DNA of 64,000 nt from Microbacterium azadirachtae (GTDB lineage Bacteria > Actinomycetota > Actinomycetes > Actinomycetales > Microbacteriaceae), in NCBI RefSeq assembly GCF_000956505.1, contig NZ_JYIX01000036.1, forward strand, positions 1 through 64,000, in the 5' to 3' direction. Both the position numbers and the translations under genes were made by a program. The notes beneath the pieces are model-generated. The model saw only the letters and a list, made by a program, of their open reading frames with translations. It ran no database searches and was not told the DNA's origin. Shown in pieces: positions 19,084-27,765 of the stretch; position 1 is the first letter of the stretch; each line of letters opens with the position of its first letter.

Positions 19084-19748
19084 CGCTGATCGAGCTTCGC
19101 GACGTCACGCGGTCGTTTCCGGGACCGCCGGAGGTGCAGGCGCTGAAGGGCGTCTCGCTGACCGTCGAGCCGGGCGACTACCTCTCGATCGTCGGCCCCT
19201 CGGGATCCGGCAAATCCACGATGCTGAACATCCTCGGACTGCTGGACCGTCCCAGCGTCGGGACGTATCGACTCGCCGGATCCCTCACCGGGGACCTCGG
19301 CGAGGATGAACGGGCCGCGATGAGAGCGAGGTTCATCGGCTTCGTGTTCCAGTCCTTCCACCTGATGGCGCGTCGTTCGGTGCTGCAGAACGTACTCATG
19401 CCGATGCTCTACAGCGGCGTGCCGCGCGCGGAGCGCGAGGAACGGGCCGTCGCGGCGCTGGAACGCGTCGGGCTCGGCGCCCGGATGTCGTTCCTGCCGA
19501 CCGAGCTCTCCGGCGGGGAACGGCAGCGCGTCGCGGTCGCGCGCGCGGTGGTCTCCGGGCCGCAGCTCCTGCTCGCGGACGAGCCGACGGGCAACCTCGA
19601 CCAGCACACCACCGGCGAGGTGATGCGGCTGTTCGAAGACCTCGGCGAGGATGGGCTCACGCTCGTCGTGATCACCCACGACGCCGAGGTCGCGCAGCGT
19701 GCGCGGCGGTGCATCCGGATCGCGGACGGGCGGGTGAGCGAGCGATGA
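19080..19748 (+). CDS. ABC transporter ATPase, MacB/LolD type
   Basis: A 222-residue ATPase. Walker A is GPSGSGKST, the signature is [10 protein letters not shown], Walker B is [12 protein letters not shown], and the switch His is in [10 protein letters not shown]. The short size and motifs fit the MacB/LolD/FtsE branch, which powers mechanotransmission rather than direct import. Stop-start overlaps on both sides tie it to the adaptor and the permease. Confidence 0.95.
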   Translation: MTLIELRDVTRSFPGPPEVQALKGVSLTVEPGDYLSIVGPSGSGKSTMLNILGLLDRPSVGTYRLAGSLTGDLGEDERAAMRARFIGFVFQSFHLMARRSVLQNVLMPMLYSGVPRAEREERAVAALERVGLGARMSFLPTELSGGERQRVAVARAVVSGPQLLLADEPTGNLDQHTTGEVMRLFEDLGEDGLTLVVITHDAEVAQRARRCIRIADGRVSER

Positions 19749-20983
19749 TCCCTCCGGTGCCGCGGGCGGACCGCTTCACGGTGCAGGATCTCGTGGCCGA
19801 GGCCACGAGCGACCTGGGATCCCGGCCGGCGCGCCTGCTGGCGACGATCCTGGGCACCGTGCTCGGGATCGGCGCCCTGGTCGCGACCGTCGGCTTCGCG
19901 CAGACGGCCTCGGCCCAGATCGCGCGGCAGTTCGACACCGCCGCCGGCACCCAGATGGTGGTGTCTCCCGCGCAGGCTCAGACCGGCGGCTCGCAGAGCA
20001 AGAGCGTGGCGACAGGGCGCATCCCGTGGGACGGCGCGGAGCGCGTCGATCGCCTGGCGGGTGTTCTCGCCTCCGCGCTCATCGCCGAGGTGGCGCTGGG
20101 GGATTCGGATTCGATCACGGCCGTGCCGGTGAACGACCCCTCGGCGGCGCCGGTCTCCTCGCCGGCTCTGTTCGCCGCATCGGCGGGGCTCCCGGATGCG
20201 CTCGAGGCCAGGGTCGTCTCGGGCCGGTTCTTCGATGATGGGCACGACGCGAGGGGAGACCGGGTCGCCGTGCTCGGGGACGAGGCGGCGAAGCGGCTGG
20301 GGATCGCCGAGGTCGGCGCCCGGCCCTCACTGTTCATCGACGGGGTCGCCTATGCGGTCATCGGCGTGCTGGGCTCGATGCAGCGGTCGGATCTCGCCGA
20401 TGCCGTGCTGATCCCCGTGGGGACGGCGCGGAGCGACTTCCGCCTGGCGGCGCCCAGCGAACTCGACATCAGGATCGTGCCGGGAGCAGGCCCCCAGCTC
20501 GCCAAGCAGGCGGTCGTCGCGCTTCAGCCCGATGCCCCGGACGGACTGCAGGCGCAGGCGCCGTCCGGCAGGGGAGATCTCAGCCGCAACGTGCAGGGCG
20601 ACGTCAACCTGGTGCTCCTGCTGCTCGGCGGCGTGGTCCTGCTCGCGGGCGGCTTCGGCATCGCGAACGTGACCCTGCTGGGGGTCATGGAGCGCACAGG
20701 CGAGATCGGGTTGCGCCGGGCGCTCGGGGCGACCAGCCGGCAGGTCGGGCGGCAGTTCCTCGTCGAGTCCCTGGTGATCGGGCTGGTGGGCGGCGTGATC
20801 GGCGCGGCGGTCGGCGTCAACGCCGTCGTGCTCGTCGCGGCGCTGCAGGGCTGGGCGCCGGTCGTGGATCCGCTGATCGCGATCGCCGGAGTCGGCGTCG
20901 GGGTGTTGGTCGGCGCGCTGTCGGGCTGGTATCCCGCGCGGCGGGCATCGCGCATCGAGCCGGTGGAGGCGCTGCGCGGCTAA
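19745..20983 (+). CDS. MacB-like ABC permease
   Basis: A 412-residue FtsX/MacB-type permease. One membrane helix lies near the N-terminus (LLATILGTVLGIGALVATVG), followed by a ~230-residue extracellular MacB core domain and three C-terminal helices, with the family motif [20 protein letters not shown]. The ATG overlaps the ATPase stop. With the lipoprotein and adaptor it should form an envelope export or sensing machine. The substrate is unknown; antimicrobial peptides or cell-wall-active compounds are usual for this branch. Confidence 0.92.
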   Translation: MIPPVPRADRFTVQDLVAEATSDLGSRPARLLATILGTVLGIGALVATVGFAQTASAQIARQFDTAAGTQMVVSPAQAQTGGSQSKSVATGRIPWDGAERVDRLAGVLASALIAEVALGDSDSITAVPVNDPSAAPVSSPALFAASAGLPDALEARVVSGRFFDDGHDARGDRVAVLGDEAAKRLGIAEVGARPSLFIDGVAYAVIGVLGSMQRSDLADAVLIPVGTARSDFRLAAPSELDIRIVPGAGPQLAKQAVVALQPDAPDGLQAQAPSGRGDLSRNVQGDVNLVLLLLGGVVLLAGGFGIANVTLLGVMERTGEIGLRRALGATSRQVGRQFLVESLVIGLVGGVIGAAVGVNAVVLVAALQGWAPVVDPLIAIAGVGVGVLVGALSGWYPARRASRIEPVEALRG

Positions 20984-21001
20984 TGGTTTGAAGTCAGACC
21001 A
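20984..21001. promoter_or_regulatory. FadR/GntR-type operator
   Basis: TGGTTTGAAGTCAGACCA is a near-perfect 18-bp palindrome of the TGGT-N-ACCA class bound by FadR-subfamily GntR proteins. It abuts the TTGACA box of the permease promoter. The FadR-type regulator encoded at 22627 is the natural candidate to bind it. Confidence 0.7.
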
Positions 21002-21031
21002 TTGACAGTTGAGGGGCGGGGCAGTCAGAAT
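21002..21031 (+). promoter_or_regulatory. Promoter of the gamma-glutamyl amine operon
   Basis: A consensus TTGACA (21002-21007) is followed 18 bases later by CAGAAT (21026-21031). The permease ATG is 40 bases further on. The operator palindrome ends at the -35 box, consistent with repression. Confidence 0.65.
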
Positions 21032-21071
21032 CGCTGCACACGCTCCCTCCACTGAAAGCAGGCAGCATTCC

Positions 21072-22619
21072 ATGAGCGAAACGACAAAGGCGCCGGACTC
21101 GCACCCGATCGACGACGACGCCGCAGCCCTGGCCGCCCTGGGCTACAAACAGGAACTGCATCGGGGGATGTCGGGGTTCAGCAACTTCGCCGTCTCCTTC
21201 TCGATCATCTCGATCCTCGCGGGGTGCATCACCTCCTACGCCATCGCCCTGAACTCGGGCGGCCCTTCGGCGATCACGATCGGCTGGCCGGTCGTCGGCG
21301 TCTTCGTGCTCATGGTCGCCCTCGCCATGGCGGAGGTCTGCTCGAAGTATCCGACCGCCGGCGGTCTGTACTTCTGGGCCGGCCGCCTCGCCAAGCGGAA
21401 CAAGCGCCAGTGGGCGTGGACCGTGGGGTGGTTCAACTTCCTCGGCGAGGTGGCGGTGACCGCGGCCATCGACTTCGGCGCGGCGACCACGATGATGGCG
21501 TTCGCGAACCTCGTCTGGGGCATCGAGCCGACGCCGCAGACCACCTTCGCCCTCTTCGTCGTGCTGATCGTGGTGCACGGGCTGCTGAACACCTTCGGCG
21601 TCAACATCGTGAGCCTGCTCTCGAACGTGTCCGCCTGGTGGCACATCGTCGGCGTGCTCGTCATCGTCGGCGCCCTGTGGATCATGCCCACCCAGCACCA
21701 GGACGTGGGGTGGACCTTCACGCACTGGTACAACGGCACCGGCTGGTCGTTCGGTCCGTACGTGTTCCTCATGGGTCTGCTCATGGCGCAGTACACGTAC
21801 ACCGGCTACGACGCCTCCGCCCACGTCGCCGAGGAGACCAAGAACGCCTCGATCGCTGCGCCCAGGGGCATCGTGATGAGCGTCGTGATCTCGATCATCG
21901 GCGGCTGGATCCTGCTCTTCTCGATCACGGCGGCCATCCAGGACGGCAGCGACAAGGGGATCCAGGGTCTGCTCGGATCCGGGACGGGCCTGCCTCCCGC
22001 GCAGATCTTCCTGGACGCGCTGAACAACCCGACGATGGCGAAGTTCCTGCTGTTCATCGTCTGCGGCGCGCAGTTCTTCTGCGGCATGGCCTCGGTCACG
22101 GCGAACTCCCGGATGAGCTACGCCTTCTCGCGGGACAACGCGATCCCGGGATCGCGGATCTGGGCGAAGGTCAACAAGCGCACCGGCACGCCGACCAACT
22201 CGATCTGGCTGTGCGTCGTGCTGTCGATCATCCTGACCACGCCGGCACTGTTCAACACCACCGCCTACCTGGCAGTGACGTCGGTGGCGGTCATCGGCCT
22301 CTACATCGCCTACGTGACACCGGTGTTCCTGCGCCGACTGGACAAGGGCTTCGTCCCCGGACCTTGGAACCTGGGCAGATGGAGCGCGATCGTCGGCTGG
22401 ATCGCCGTCGTCTGGGTGGTGCTCATCATCATCCTGTTCGTGCTCCCGCCGGTGAACCCGATCACGATCGACACGTTCAACTACGCGCCCGTCGCGGTCG
22501 TCGTGGTCGCCCTCCTCTCGATCGTGCTGTGGTTCGCGTACGGCAAGCGCGACTTCATGGCGTCCAGCGTCGAGGCCGAGCATCTCACCATGTCGCCGGA
22601 CAAGCTCCTGGAGGAATGA
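21072..22619 (+). CDS. APC family amine/amino-acid permease
   Basis: A 515-residue polytopic permease with about 12 membrane segments. The opening GYKQELHRGMSGFSNFAVSF and the ANSRMSYAFSRDNAIPGSR motif are typical of the amino acid/choline/GABA branch of the APC superfamily. The ATG at 21072 is chosen because the promoter leads to it and the conserved region starts ~40 residues later. As first gene before a glutamine-synthetase-like ligase it likely imports the amine or amino alcohol that is then gamma-glutamylated. Confidence 0.9.
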   Translation: MSETTKAPDSHPIDDDAAALAALGYKQELHRGMSGFSNFAVSFSIISILAGCITSYAIALNSGGPSAITIGWPVVGVFVLMVALAMAEVCSKYPTAGGLYFWAGRLAKRNKRQWAWTVGWFNFLGEVAVTAAIDFGAATTMMAFANLVWGIEPTPQTTFALFVVLIVVHGLLNTFGVNIVSLLSNVSAWWHIVGVLVIVGALWIMPTQHQDVGWTFTHWYNGTGWSFGPYVFLMGLLMAQYTYTGYDASAHVAEETKNASIAAPRGIVMSVVISIIGGWILLFSITAAIQDGSDKGIQGLLGSGTGLPPAQIFLDALNNPTMAKFLLFIVCGAQFFCGMASVTANSRMSYAFSRDNAIPGSRIWAKVNKRTGTPTNSIWLCVVLSIILTTPALFNTTAYLAVTSVAVIGLYIAYVTPVFLRRLDKGFVPGPWNLGRWSAIVGWIAVVWVVLIIILFVLPPVNPITIDTFNYAPVAVVVVALLSIVLWFAYGKRDFMASSVEAEHLTMSPDKLLEE

Positions 22620-22626
22620 TCACGAT

Positions 22627-23349
22627 ATGACCGACGCGATGGACTCTCCTCTGGTGGATGCGGCGCTGCATCCGGTCCGCGGCCACATGGCCTTCGAGAG
22701 CTGCGTGGAGCAGCTCGGATCGGCCATCAGGCTCGGGATCTTCCGGGTGGGGACGAAGCTGCCCGGCGAGCGCGAGCTCGCAGAGAAGCTCAGCGTCTCC
22801 CGCGCCACCCTGAGAGAGGCCATCAGCGCCCTCCGTGCCGCCGGGCTCGTCACGACGACCCGGGGGCGCGGAGGGGGCACCGTCGTCCTGCCGGCCGCAG
22901 AGCGGTGGCCGGCCGACCAGACCCCGCCGCGCCGTGCGGAGATCGACGACGTGATCGTGTTCCGCTCCGTCATCGAGCCGGGCGCCGCCTACCGGGCGGC
23001 GCAGACTCCGCTGGACGAGGCGCAGCGCACGCTCCTCACCGACAGCCTCGCCGACCTCGCCGCCGCCGAGACGCCTGCCGACTACCGGCAGGCGGACGCC
23101 CGGCTGCACCTCGCCATCGCGACGGTCTGCGGATCCGACGAACTGTCCCGCTCCTGCAGTGCGGTGCAGGTGCGGATCCATCAGCTGCTCGCCGAGATCC
23201 CCTTCCTCAAGACCAACATCGACCATTCCGAGACCGAGCACCGCGCGATCGTCGCCGCCATTCTGGCCGGCGCCGCCGACCGGGCCCGCGACATCATGAC
23301 CGCGCACTGCGACGCCACCGCCGCACTCCTCAAGGGACTTCTGAAATGA
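22627..23349 (+). CDS. FadR-subfamily GntR regulator
   Basis: A 240-residue regulator with an N-terminal winged helix (GTKLPGERELAEKLSVSRAT near residues 42-61) and a C-terminal helical FCD ligand domain with several His and Asp residues that may hold a metal. It lies seven bases after the permease stop, and its own stop overlaps the ligase start. It probably controls the operon through the TGGT-N-ACCA palindrome at 20984. The ligand is unknown. Confidence 0.92.
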   Translation: MTDAMDSPLVDAALHPVRGHMAFESCVEQLGSAIRLGIFRVGTKLPGERELAEKLSVSRATLREAISALRAAGLVTTTRGRGGGTVVLPAAERWPADQTPPRRAEIDDVIVFRSVIEPGAAYRAAQTPLDEAQRTLLTDSLADLAAAETPADYRQADARLHLAIATVCGSDELSRSCSAVQVRIHQLLAEIPFLKTNIDHSETEHRAIVAAILAGAADRARDIMTAHCDATAALLKGLLK

Positions 23350-24737
23350 CCCGCAACCCACTCGACCTCCCCGCTCGCAACGACCGCATGCTCACCGTCG
23401 ACCAGCTGCGCGGGCGCATCCTCGACGGCTCGCTCGACACCGTGATCCTCGCGTTCACCGACATGCAGGGGAGACTGCAGGGCAAGCTCCTGCACGCGCG
23501 CTTCTTCCTCGACTCGGTGCTCGGCCACGGCACCGAGGGATGCAACTACCTGCTCGCGGTCGACGTCGAGATGAACACGGTCGACGGCTATGCGCACGCG
23601 TCGTGGGCGGACGGCTACGGCGACATGGAGTTCGTGCTGGACCTCGCGACGATCCGTCTCCTGCCGCACCGGCCGGGAACCGTGATGATCCAGTGCGACC
23701 TCGCGGGGACCAACGGAGTCTCCGTGCGGGTCTCGCCGCGGGAGATCCTGCGCGCGCAGACAGAGCGCGCCGCCTCCCACGGCTGGAAGGCGCTCGCCGG
23801 GACCGAGCTCGAGTTCGTGATCTTCAACACCCCCTACGACCAGGCCTGGGACACCGGCTATCGCGACCTGGAGCCGGCCAACCGCTACAACATCGACTAC
23901 TCGATCCTCGGATCCACGCTCGTCGAGCCGCTGCTGCGCGAGATCCGCAACACGATGTACGCCTCGGGGCTCAACGTGGAGTCGGCGAAGGGGGAGTGCA
24001 ACTTCGGTCAGCACGAGATCGCCTTCCTCTACGACGAGGTCATCGCCACGGCGGACAACCACACGTACTACAAGACCGCCTCGAAGGACATCGCGCGGCA
24101 GCACGGACAGTCGATCACCTTCATGGCGAAGCCGAACCAGCGCGAGGGGAACTCCTGCCACGTGCACATGTCGCTGCGCGGCAAGGACGACGACGCCCTG
24201 GTGTTCTGGGACGCGGAGCGCGGGGCCCGCACGGCGCTGTACGACCACTTCATCGCCGGCGTGCTCGCGACCATGCGCGACTTCACGCTCTTCTACGCCC
24301 CCAACATCAACTCGTACAAGCGGTTCGTGAAGGGATCCTTCGCGCCGACCGCGGTGGCCTGGGGCATCGACAACCGCACGAGCTCGGTGCGCCTGGTCGG
24401 ACAGGGCAAGGGAGCACGCATGGAGAACCGCCTGCCCGGCGGGGACATGAACCCGTACCTGGGACTCGCCGCCATGCTCGCAGGCGGTCTATACGGCATC
24501 GAGCACGAGCTGACGCTGGAGCCGGAGACGAAGGGCAACGCGTACGAGTCCGGCGCCCCGACGGTGCCGTCCACGATGCACGAGGCGCGCGAGACGCTCG
24601 CGCAGTCCGCCATCGCGAACGAGGTCTTCGGCGAGGACGTGGTGCGCCACTACGTCAACTACGCCGACGTCGAGATCGCGGCCTTCGACGCGGCGGTGAC
24701 CGATTGGGAGCTGCGCCGCGGCTTCGAGCGGCTGTGA
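23346..24737 (+). CDS. Gamma-glutamylamide ligase, glutamine synthetase family
   Basis: A 463-residue member of the GlnA superfamily, in the PuuA / actinobacterial GlnA3-GlnA4 branch rather than true glutamine synthetase. Visible motifs are the metal and substrate residues in VESAKGECNFGQHEI, the ATP-site NSCHVHMSL, and NINSYKRFVKGSFAP followed by RLPGGDMNPY. Such enzymes join glutamate to putrescine, polyamines or ethanolamine using ATP. The ATG overlaps the regulator stop. The neighbours favour an amino-alcohol substrate (see findings), but polyamines are not excluded. Confidence 0.9.
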   Translation: MTRNPLDLPARNDRMLTVDQLRGRILDGSLDTVILAFTDMQGRLQGKLLHARFFLDSVLGHGTEGCNYLLAVDVEMNTVDGYAHASWADGYGDMEFVLDLATIRLLPHRPGTVMIQCDLAGTNGVSVRVSPREILRAQTERAASHGWKALAGTELEFVIFNTPYDQAWDTGYRDLEPANRYNIDYSILGSTLVEPLLREIRNTMYASGLNVESAKGECNFGQHEIAFLYDEVIATADNHTYYKTASKDIARQHGQSITFMAKPNQREGNSCHVHMSLRGKDDDALVFWDAERGARTALYDHFIAGVLATMRDFTLFYAPNINSYKRFVKGSFAPTAVAWGIDNRTSSVRLVGQGKGARMENRLPGGDMNPYLGLAAMLAGGLYGIEHELTLEPETKGNAYESGAPTVPSTMHEARETLAQSAIANEVFGEDVVRHYVNYADVEIAAFDAAVTDWELRRGFERL

Positions 24738-24771
24738 ACGGGTTCATCGGAGATTTCGAAAGGCTGAGCGC

Positions 24772-26175
24772 ATGAGGATCCCTTCTTCCCGCCACGGCGC
24801 CGCCGGCGTCTTCACCGTCCTGAACCCCGCGACCGGACAGCCGGTGGGGGAGGTCGGACTCGCGGACCTCGCCGAGACCGACGCGGCCATCGATCGGGCC
24901 CACCGCGCCTACCCCGCGTGGCGGGCGATCGCTCCCGGCGATCGCGCCCGGCTGCTGCGGTCGTTCGCGAGCGTCGTCGAGGCGCACATCGACGAGCTCG
25001 CCGCCCTCGAGGTCGCGAACGCCGGCCACACGATCGGCAATGCGCGCTGGGAGGCCGGCAACGTCCGTGACGTGCTGAACTACTACAGCGCGAGCCCCGA
25101 GCGGCATTTCGGCAAGCAGATCCCCGTGGCAGGCGGGATCGACGTCACGTTCCACGAACCGCTCGGTGTCGTCGGCATCATCGTGCCGTGGAACTTCCCG
25201 ATGCCGATCGCCGGCTGGGGGTTCGCTCCCGCGCTCGCCGCAGGCAACACGGTGGTGCTCAAGCCCGCCGAGCTCACCCCGCTGACCGCGATGCGCCTCG
25301 GTGAGCTCGCCCTGGAGGCCGGACTCCCGGAGGGCGTCTTCACGGTCATCACCGGCAAGGGCAGCGTGGTGGGGGACCGCTTCGTCACGAATCCGCTCGT
25401 GCGCAAGGTGTGCTTCACCGGATCCACCGAGGTGGGCAAGGGGATCATGCGCGGCTGCGCCGATCAGATCAAGCGCGTGACGCTCGAACTCGGCGGCAAG
25501 AACGCGAACATCGTGTTCGACGACGCGGACCTCGAGGCGGCGGCCGCGGCGGCCCCGGGCGGAGGACTCGACAACGCGGGCCAGGACTGCTGCGCCCGCT
25601 CCAGGATCCTCGTGCAGGAGAACGTGTACGACCGGTTCCTCGAGCTGCTTCAGCCCGCGGTCGAGGCGTTCCGGGTCAAGGATCCGTCCGCGGAGGATGC
25701 GGAGATGGGGCCGATGGTCTCGGCGCGGCAGCGCGACGCGGTCGCGGCGCACCTGGACGGCGCCGACATCGCGTTCCGCGGACAGAGCGCCGCGGGCGCG
25801 GACTGGGACGGGGGGTTCTGGCTCGCCCCCGCGGTCGTGCTGCCGCGGAGCGCGAGCGATCCGGTGTGGGCGCAGGAGCTCTTCGGCCCGGTGCTCGCCG
25901 TGATGCCGTTCCGCGACGAGGCCGACGCGATCGCGAAGGCCAACGACACCGAGTACGGGCTCTCCGGATCCATCTTCAGCCGCGATGTCGGCCGCGCCCT
26001 GCGCGTCGCCCGCGGCGTCGAGAGCGGCAATCTCTCGATCAACTCGCACTCGTCCGTGCGCTACTGGACCCCCTTCGGCGGGTTCAAGCAGTCGGGGCTC
26101 GGGCGCGAGCTCGGGCCGGACGCACCGGACTCCTTCTCCGAGGTGAAGAACGTGTTCATCTCCACGACGTACTGA
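24772..26175 (+). CDS. NAD(P)-dependent aldehyde dehydrogenase
   Basis: A 467-residue ALDH. The Rossmann contact VPWNFP, the catalytic Glu in ELGGKNANIVF and the catalytic Cys in NAGQDCCARS are present, as is the C-terminal PFGGFKQSGLGRE. It probably oxidises a gamma-glutamyl aldehyde to the acid, as PuuC does for gamma-glutamyl-aminobutyraldehyde. The ATG follows the ligase stop by 34 bases. A block of tandem 15-bp repeats begins at its stop codon. Confidence 0.92.
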   Translation: MRIPSSRHGAAGVFTVLNPATGQPVGEVGLADLAETDAAIDRAHRAYPAWRAIAPGDRARLLRSFASVVEAHIDELAALEVANAGHTIGNARWEAGNVRDVLNYYSASPERHFGKQIPVAGGIDVTFHEPLGVVGIIVPWNFPMPIAGWGFAPALAAGNTVVLKPAELTPLTAMRLGELALEAGLPEGVFTVITGKGSVVGDRFVTNPLVRKVCFTGSTEVGKGIMRGCADQIKRVTLELGGKNANIVFDDADLEAAAAAAPGGGLDNAGQDCCARSRILVQENVYDRFLELLQPAVEAFRVKDPSAEDAEMGPMVSARQRDAVAAHLDGADIAFRGQSAAGADWDGGFWLAPAVVLPRSASDPVWAQELFGPVLAVMPFRDEADAIAKANDTEYGLSGSIFSRDVGRALRVARGVESGNLSINSHSSVRYWTPFGGFKQSGLGRELGPDAPDSFSEVKNVFISTTY

Positions 26176-26233
26176 ACCAAGACGTACGGAACCAAGACGT
26201 ACGGATCCAAAACGTACGGATCCAAAACGTACT
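26174..26233 (+). repeat. Four tandem 15-bp repeats after the aldehyde dehydrogenase
   Basis: Units 1 and 2 are GAACCAAGACGTACG. Units 3 and 4 are GATCCAAAACGTACG with a final T in the last copy. The block begins within the aldehyde dehydrogenase stop codon and ends 34 bases before the SDR start. It looks like slippage duplication of the end of the gene (ACGTACTGAACC). It is open in the SDR frame but has no start codon there. Confidence 0.9.
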
Positions 26234-26267
26234 GAACCCTCCCCACACAGCGAAAGGCAACACAGGA

Positions 26268-27047
26268 ATGGGAAAGCTCGAAGGCAAGGTCGGCGTCATC
26301 ACCGGCGGCTGCAGCGGTATCGGACTGGCGACGGCGAAGAAGTTCGTGGCGGAGGGGGCGAAGGTCGTGATCGGCGACCTCGATGAGGCGAACGGCCCCC
26401 GCATCGCGGAGGAGCTCGGCGGGGTGTTCGTGTCCGTGAACGTCACGGATCAGGCCCAGGTGGAGAACCTCTTCAAGGTCGCGCACGACACCTACGGTCG
26501 CATCGACATCGCCTTCAACAACGCCGGGATCTCGCCGGCGTCGGACGACTCGATCCTCAAGACCGGGATCGACGCGTGGAACCTGGTGCAGGACGTCAAC
26601 CTCACCAGCGTCTACTACTGCTGCAAGGCCGTGCTGCCGTACATGCTCGAGCAGGGGAGCGGATCCATCATCAACACGGCCTCGTTCGTGGCGATCATGG
26701 GCGCGGCGACCTCGCAGATCTCCTATACGGCGTCCAAGGGCGGCGTGCTCGCGATGACGCGCGAACTCGGCGTGCAGTTCGCCCGCAAGGGCATCCGCGT
26801 CAACGCGCTCTGCCCCGGTCCGGTGAACACCCCGCTGCTGCAGGAGCTCTTCGCGAAGGACCCCGAGCGCGCCGCGCGCCGGCTCGTGCACGTCCCGATG
26901 GGGCGCTTCGCCGAGCCGGAGGAGATCGCGAACGCGGTGGCGTTCCTCGGCAGCGACGAGTCGAGCTTCATCACGGCGATGGACTTCCTCGTCGACGGCG
27001 GCCTCTCGAACGCGTACGTGACGCCGCTGGATTCGGACTTTGACTGA
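26268..27047 (+). CDS. Short-chain dehydrogenase/reductase
   Basis: A 259-residue classical SDR. The cofactor motif TGGCSGIG is near residues 12-19, NNAG follows, and the catalytic residues are Ser and Tyr-x-x-x-Lys in SQISYTASKGG. An Asp at the end of the second strand (IGDLDEAN) favours NAD. In this operon it may oxidise an alcohol to the aldehyde used by the neighbouring dehydrogenase. The ATG is the first start after the repeat block, and its stop overlaps the hydrolase gene. Confidence 0.92.
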   Translation: MGKLEGKVGVITGGCSGIGLATAKKFVAEGAKVVIGDLDEANGPRIAEELGGVFVSVNVTDQAQVENLFKVAHDTYGRIDIAFNNAGISPASDDSILKTGIDAWNLVQDVNLTSVYYCCKAVLPYMLEQGSGSIINTASFVAIMGAATSQISYTASKGGVLAMTRELGVQFARKGIRVNALCPGPVNTPLLQELFAKDPERAARRLVHVPMGRFAEPEEIANAVAFLGSDESSFITAMDFLVDGGLSNAYVTPLDSDFD

Positions 27048-27765
27048 GCAGCGCCCTGTCGTCGGGCTCACGACCTACCGCCAGGAGGCCTCTTGGGGCA
27101 CCTGGCGGCAGGTCGAGGCCGACCTCCTGCCGAGCGACTATGCGCGCTCGATCGAGCGGGCCGGCGGCGTGCCGATGCTGCTGCCGCCTGTGGCGGCTCC
27201 GGGGGCGGCGGGCGATGTGCTCGCGCGCGTGGACGGGCTCCTCATCGCGGGCGGAGCGGACGTGAACCCCGCCCGCTACGGGCAGGAACCCGACCCGAGC
27301 GTGGTGCGCTGGTACGACGATCGTGACGCGTGGGAGCTCGCGCTGCTCGCCGAAGCGGAGCGGATCCGTCTGCCTCTCCTCGGGATCTGCCGCGGAATGC
27401 AGCTCATGGCGGTCGCGGCCGGGGGGACACTCGTGCAGCATCTTCCCGACGTGGTCGGCCACGACCAGCACGGGGGAGGACCGACGTCCTACGGCTCGGC
27501 CTCGGTGCGCGTCGATGCAGAGGGACGGGTCGCGGGGCTGGTGGCGCCCGAGATCGCGGTCCCCGTGCACCACCACCAGGCGGTCGCGCAGCATCCCGGT
27601 TACCGCCCTGTCGCGCACGACGCGGACGGCGTGCTGCAGGCCATGGAGGCCGAGGGGGATCGGTTCGCCGTCGGCGTGCAGTGGCATCCGGAGACCGATG
27701 ACGATCCCGGTCTGTTCGACGGGCTGGTCGCGGCGGCACGCGAGCGCGCCGCCGCGCGCCGCTAG
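27040..27765 (+). CDS. Gamma-glutamyl hydrolase, PuuD-like (peptidase C26)
   Basis: A 241-residue class I glutamine-amidotransferase-fold hydrolase. The nucleophile Cys is in LGICRGMQLM, and the His/Glu pair is in GVQWHPETDDD. Relatives such as PuuD release glutamate from gamma-glutamyl-GABA. It would complete the pathway by freeing the oxidised amine product. The start is a TTG that overlaps the SDR stop by eight bases. Its stop overlaps the stop of the opposing serine hydrolase gene. Confidence 0.92.
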   Translation: MTEQRPVVGLTTYRQEASWGTWRQVEADLLPSDYARSIERAGGVPMLLPPVAAPGAAGDVLARVDGLLIAGGADVNPARYGQEPDPSVVRWYDDRDAWELALLAEAERIRLPLLGICRGMQLMAVAAGGTLVQHLPDVVGHDQHGGGPTSYGSASVRVDAEGRVAGLVAPEIAVPVHHHQAVAQHPGYRPVAHDADGVLQAMEAEGDRFAVGVQWHPETDDDPGLFDGLVAAARERAAARR

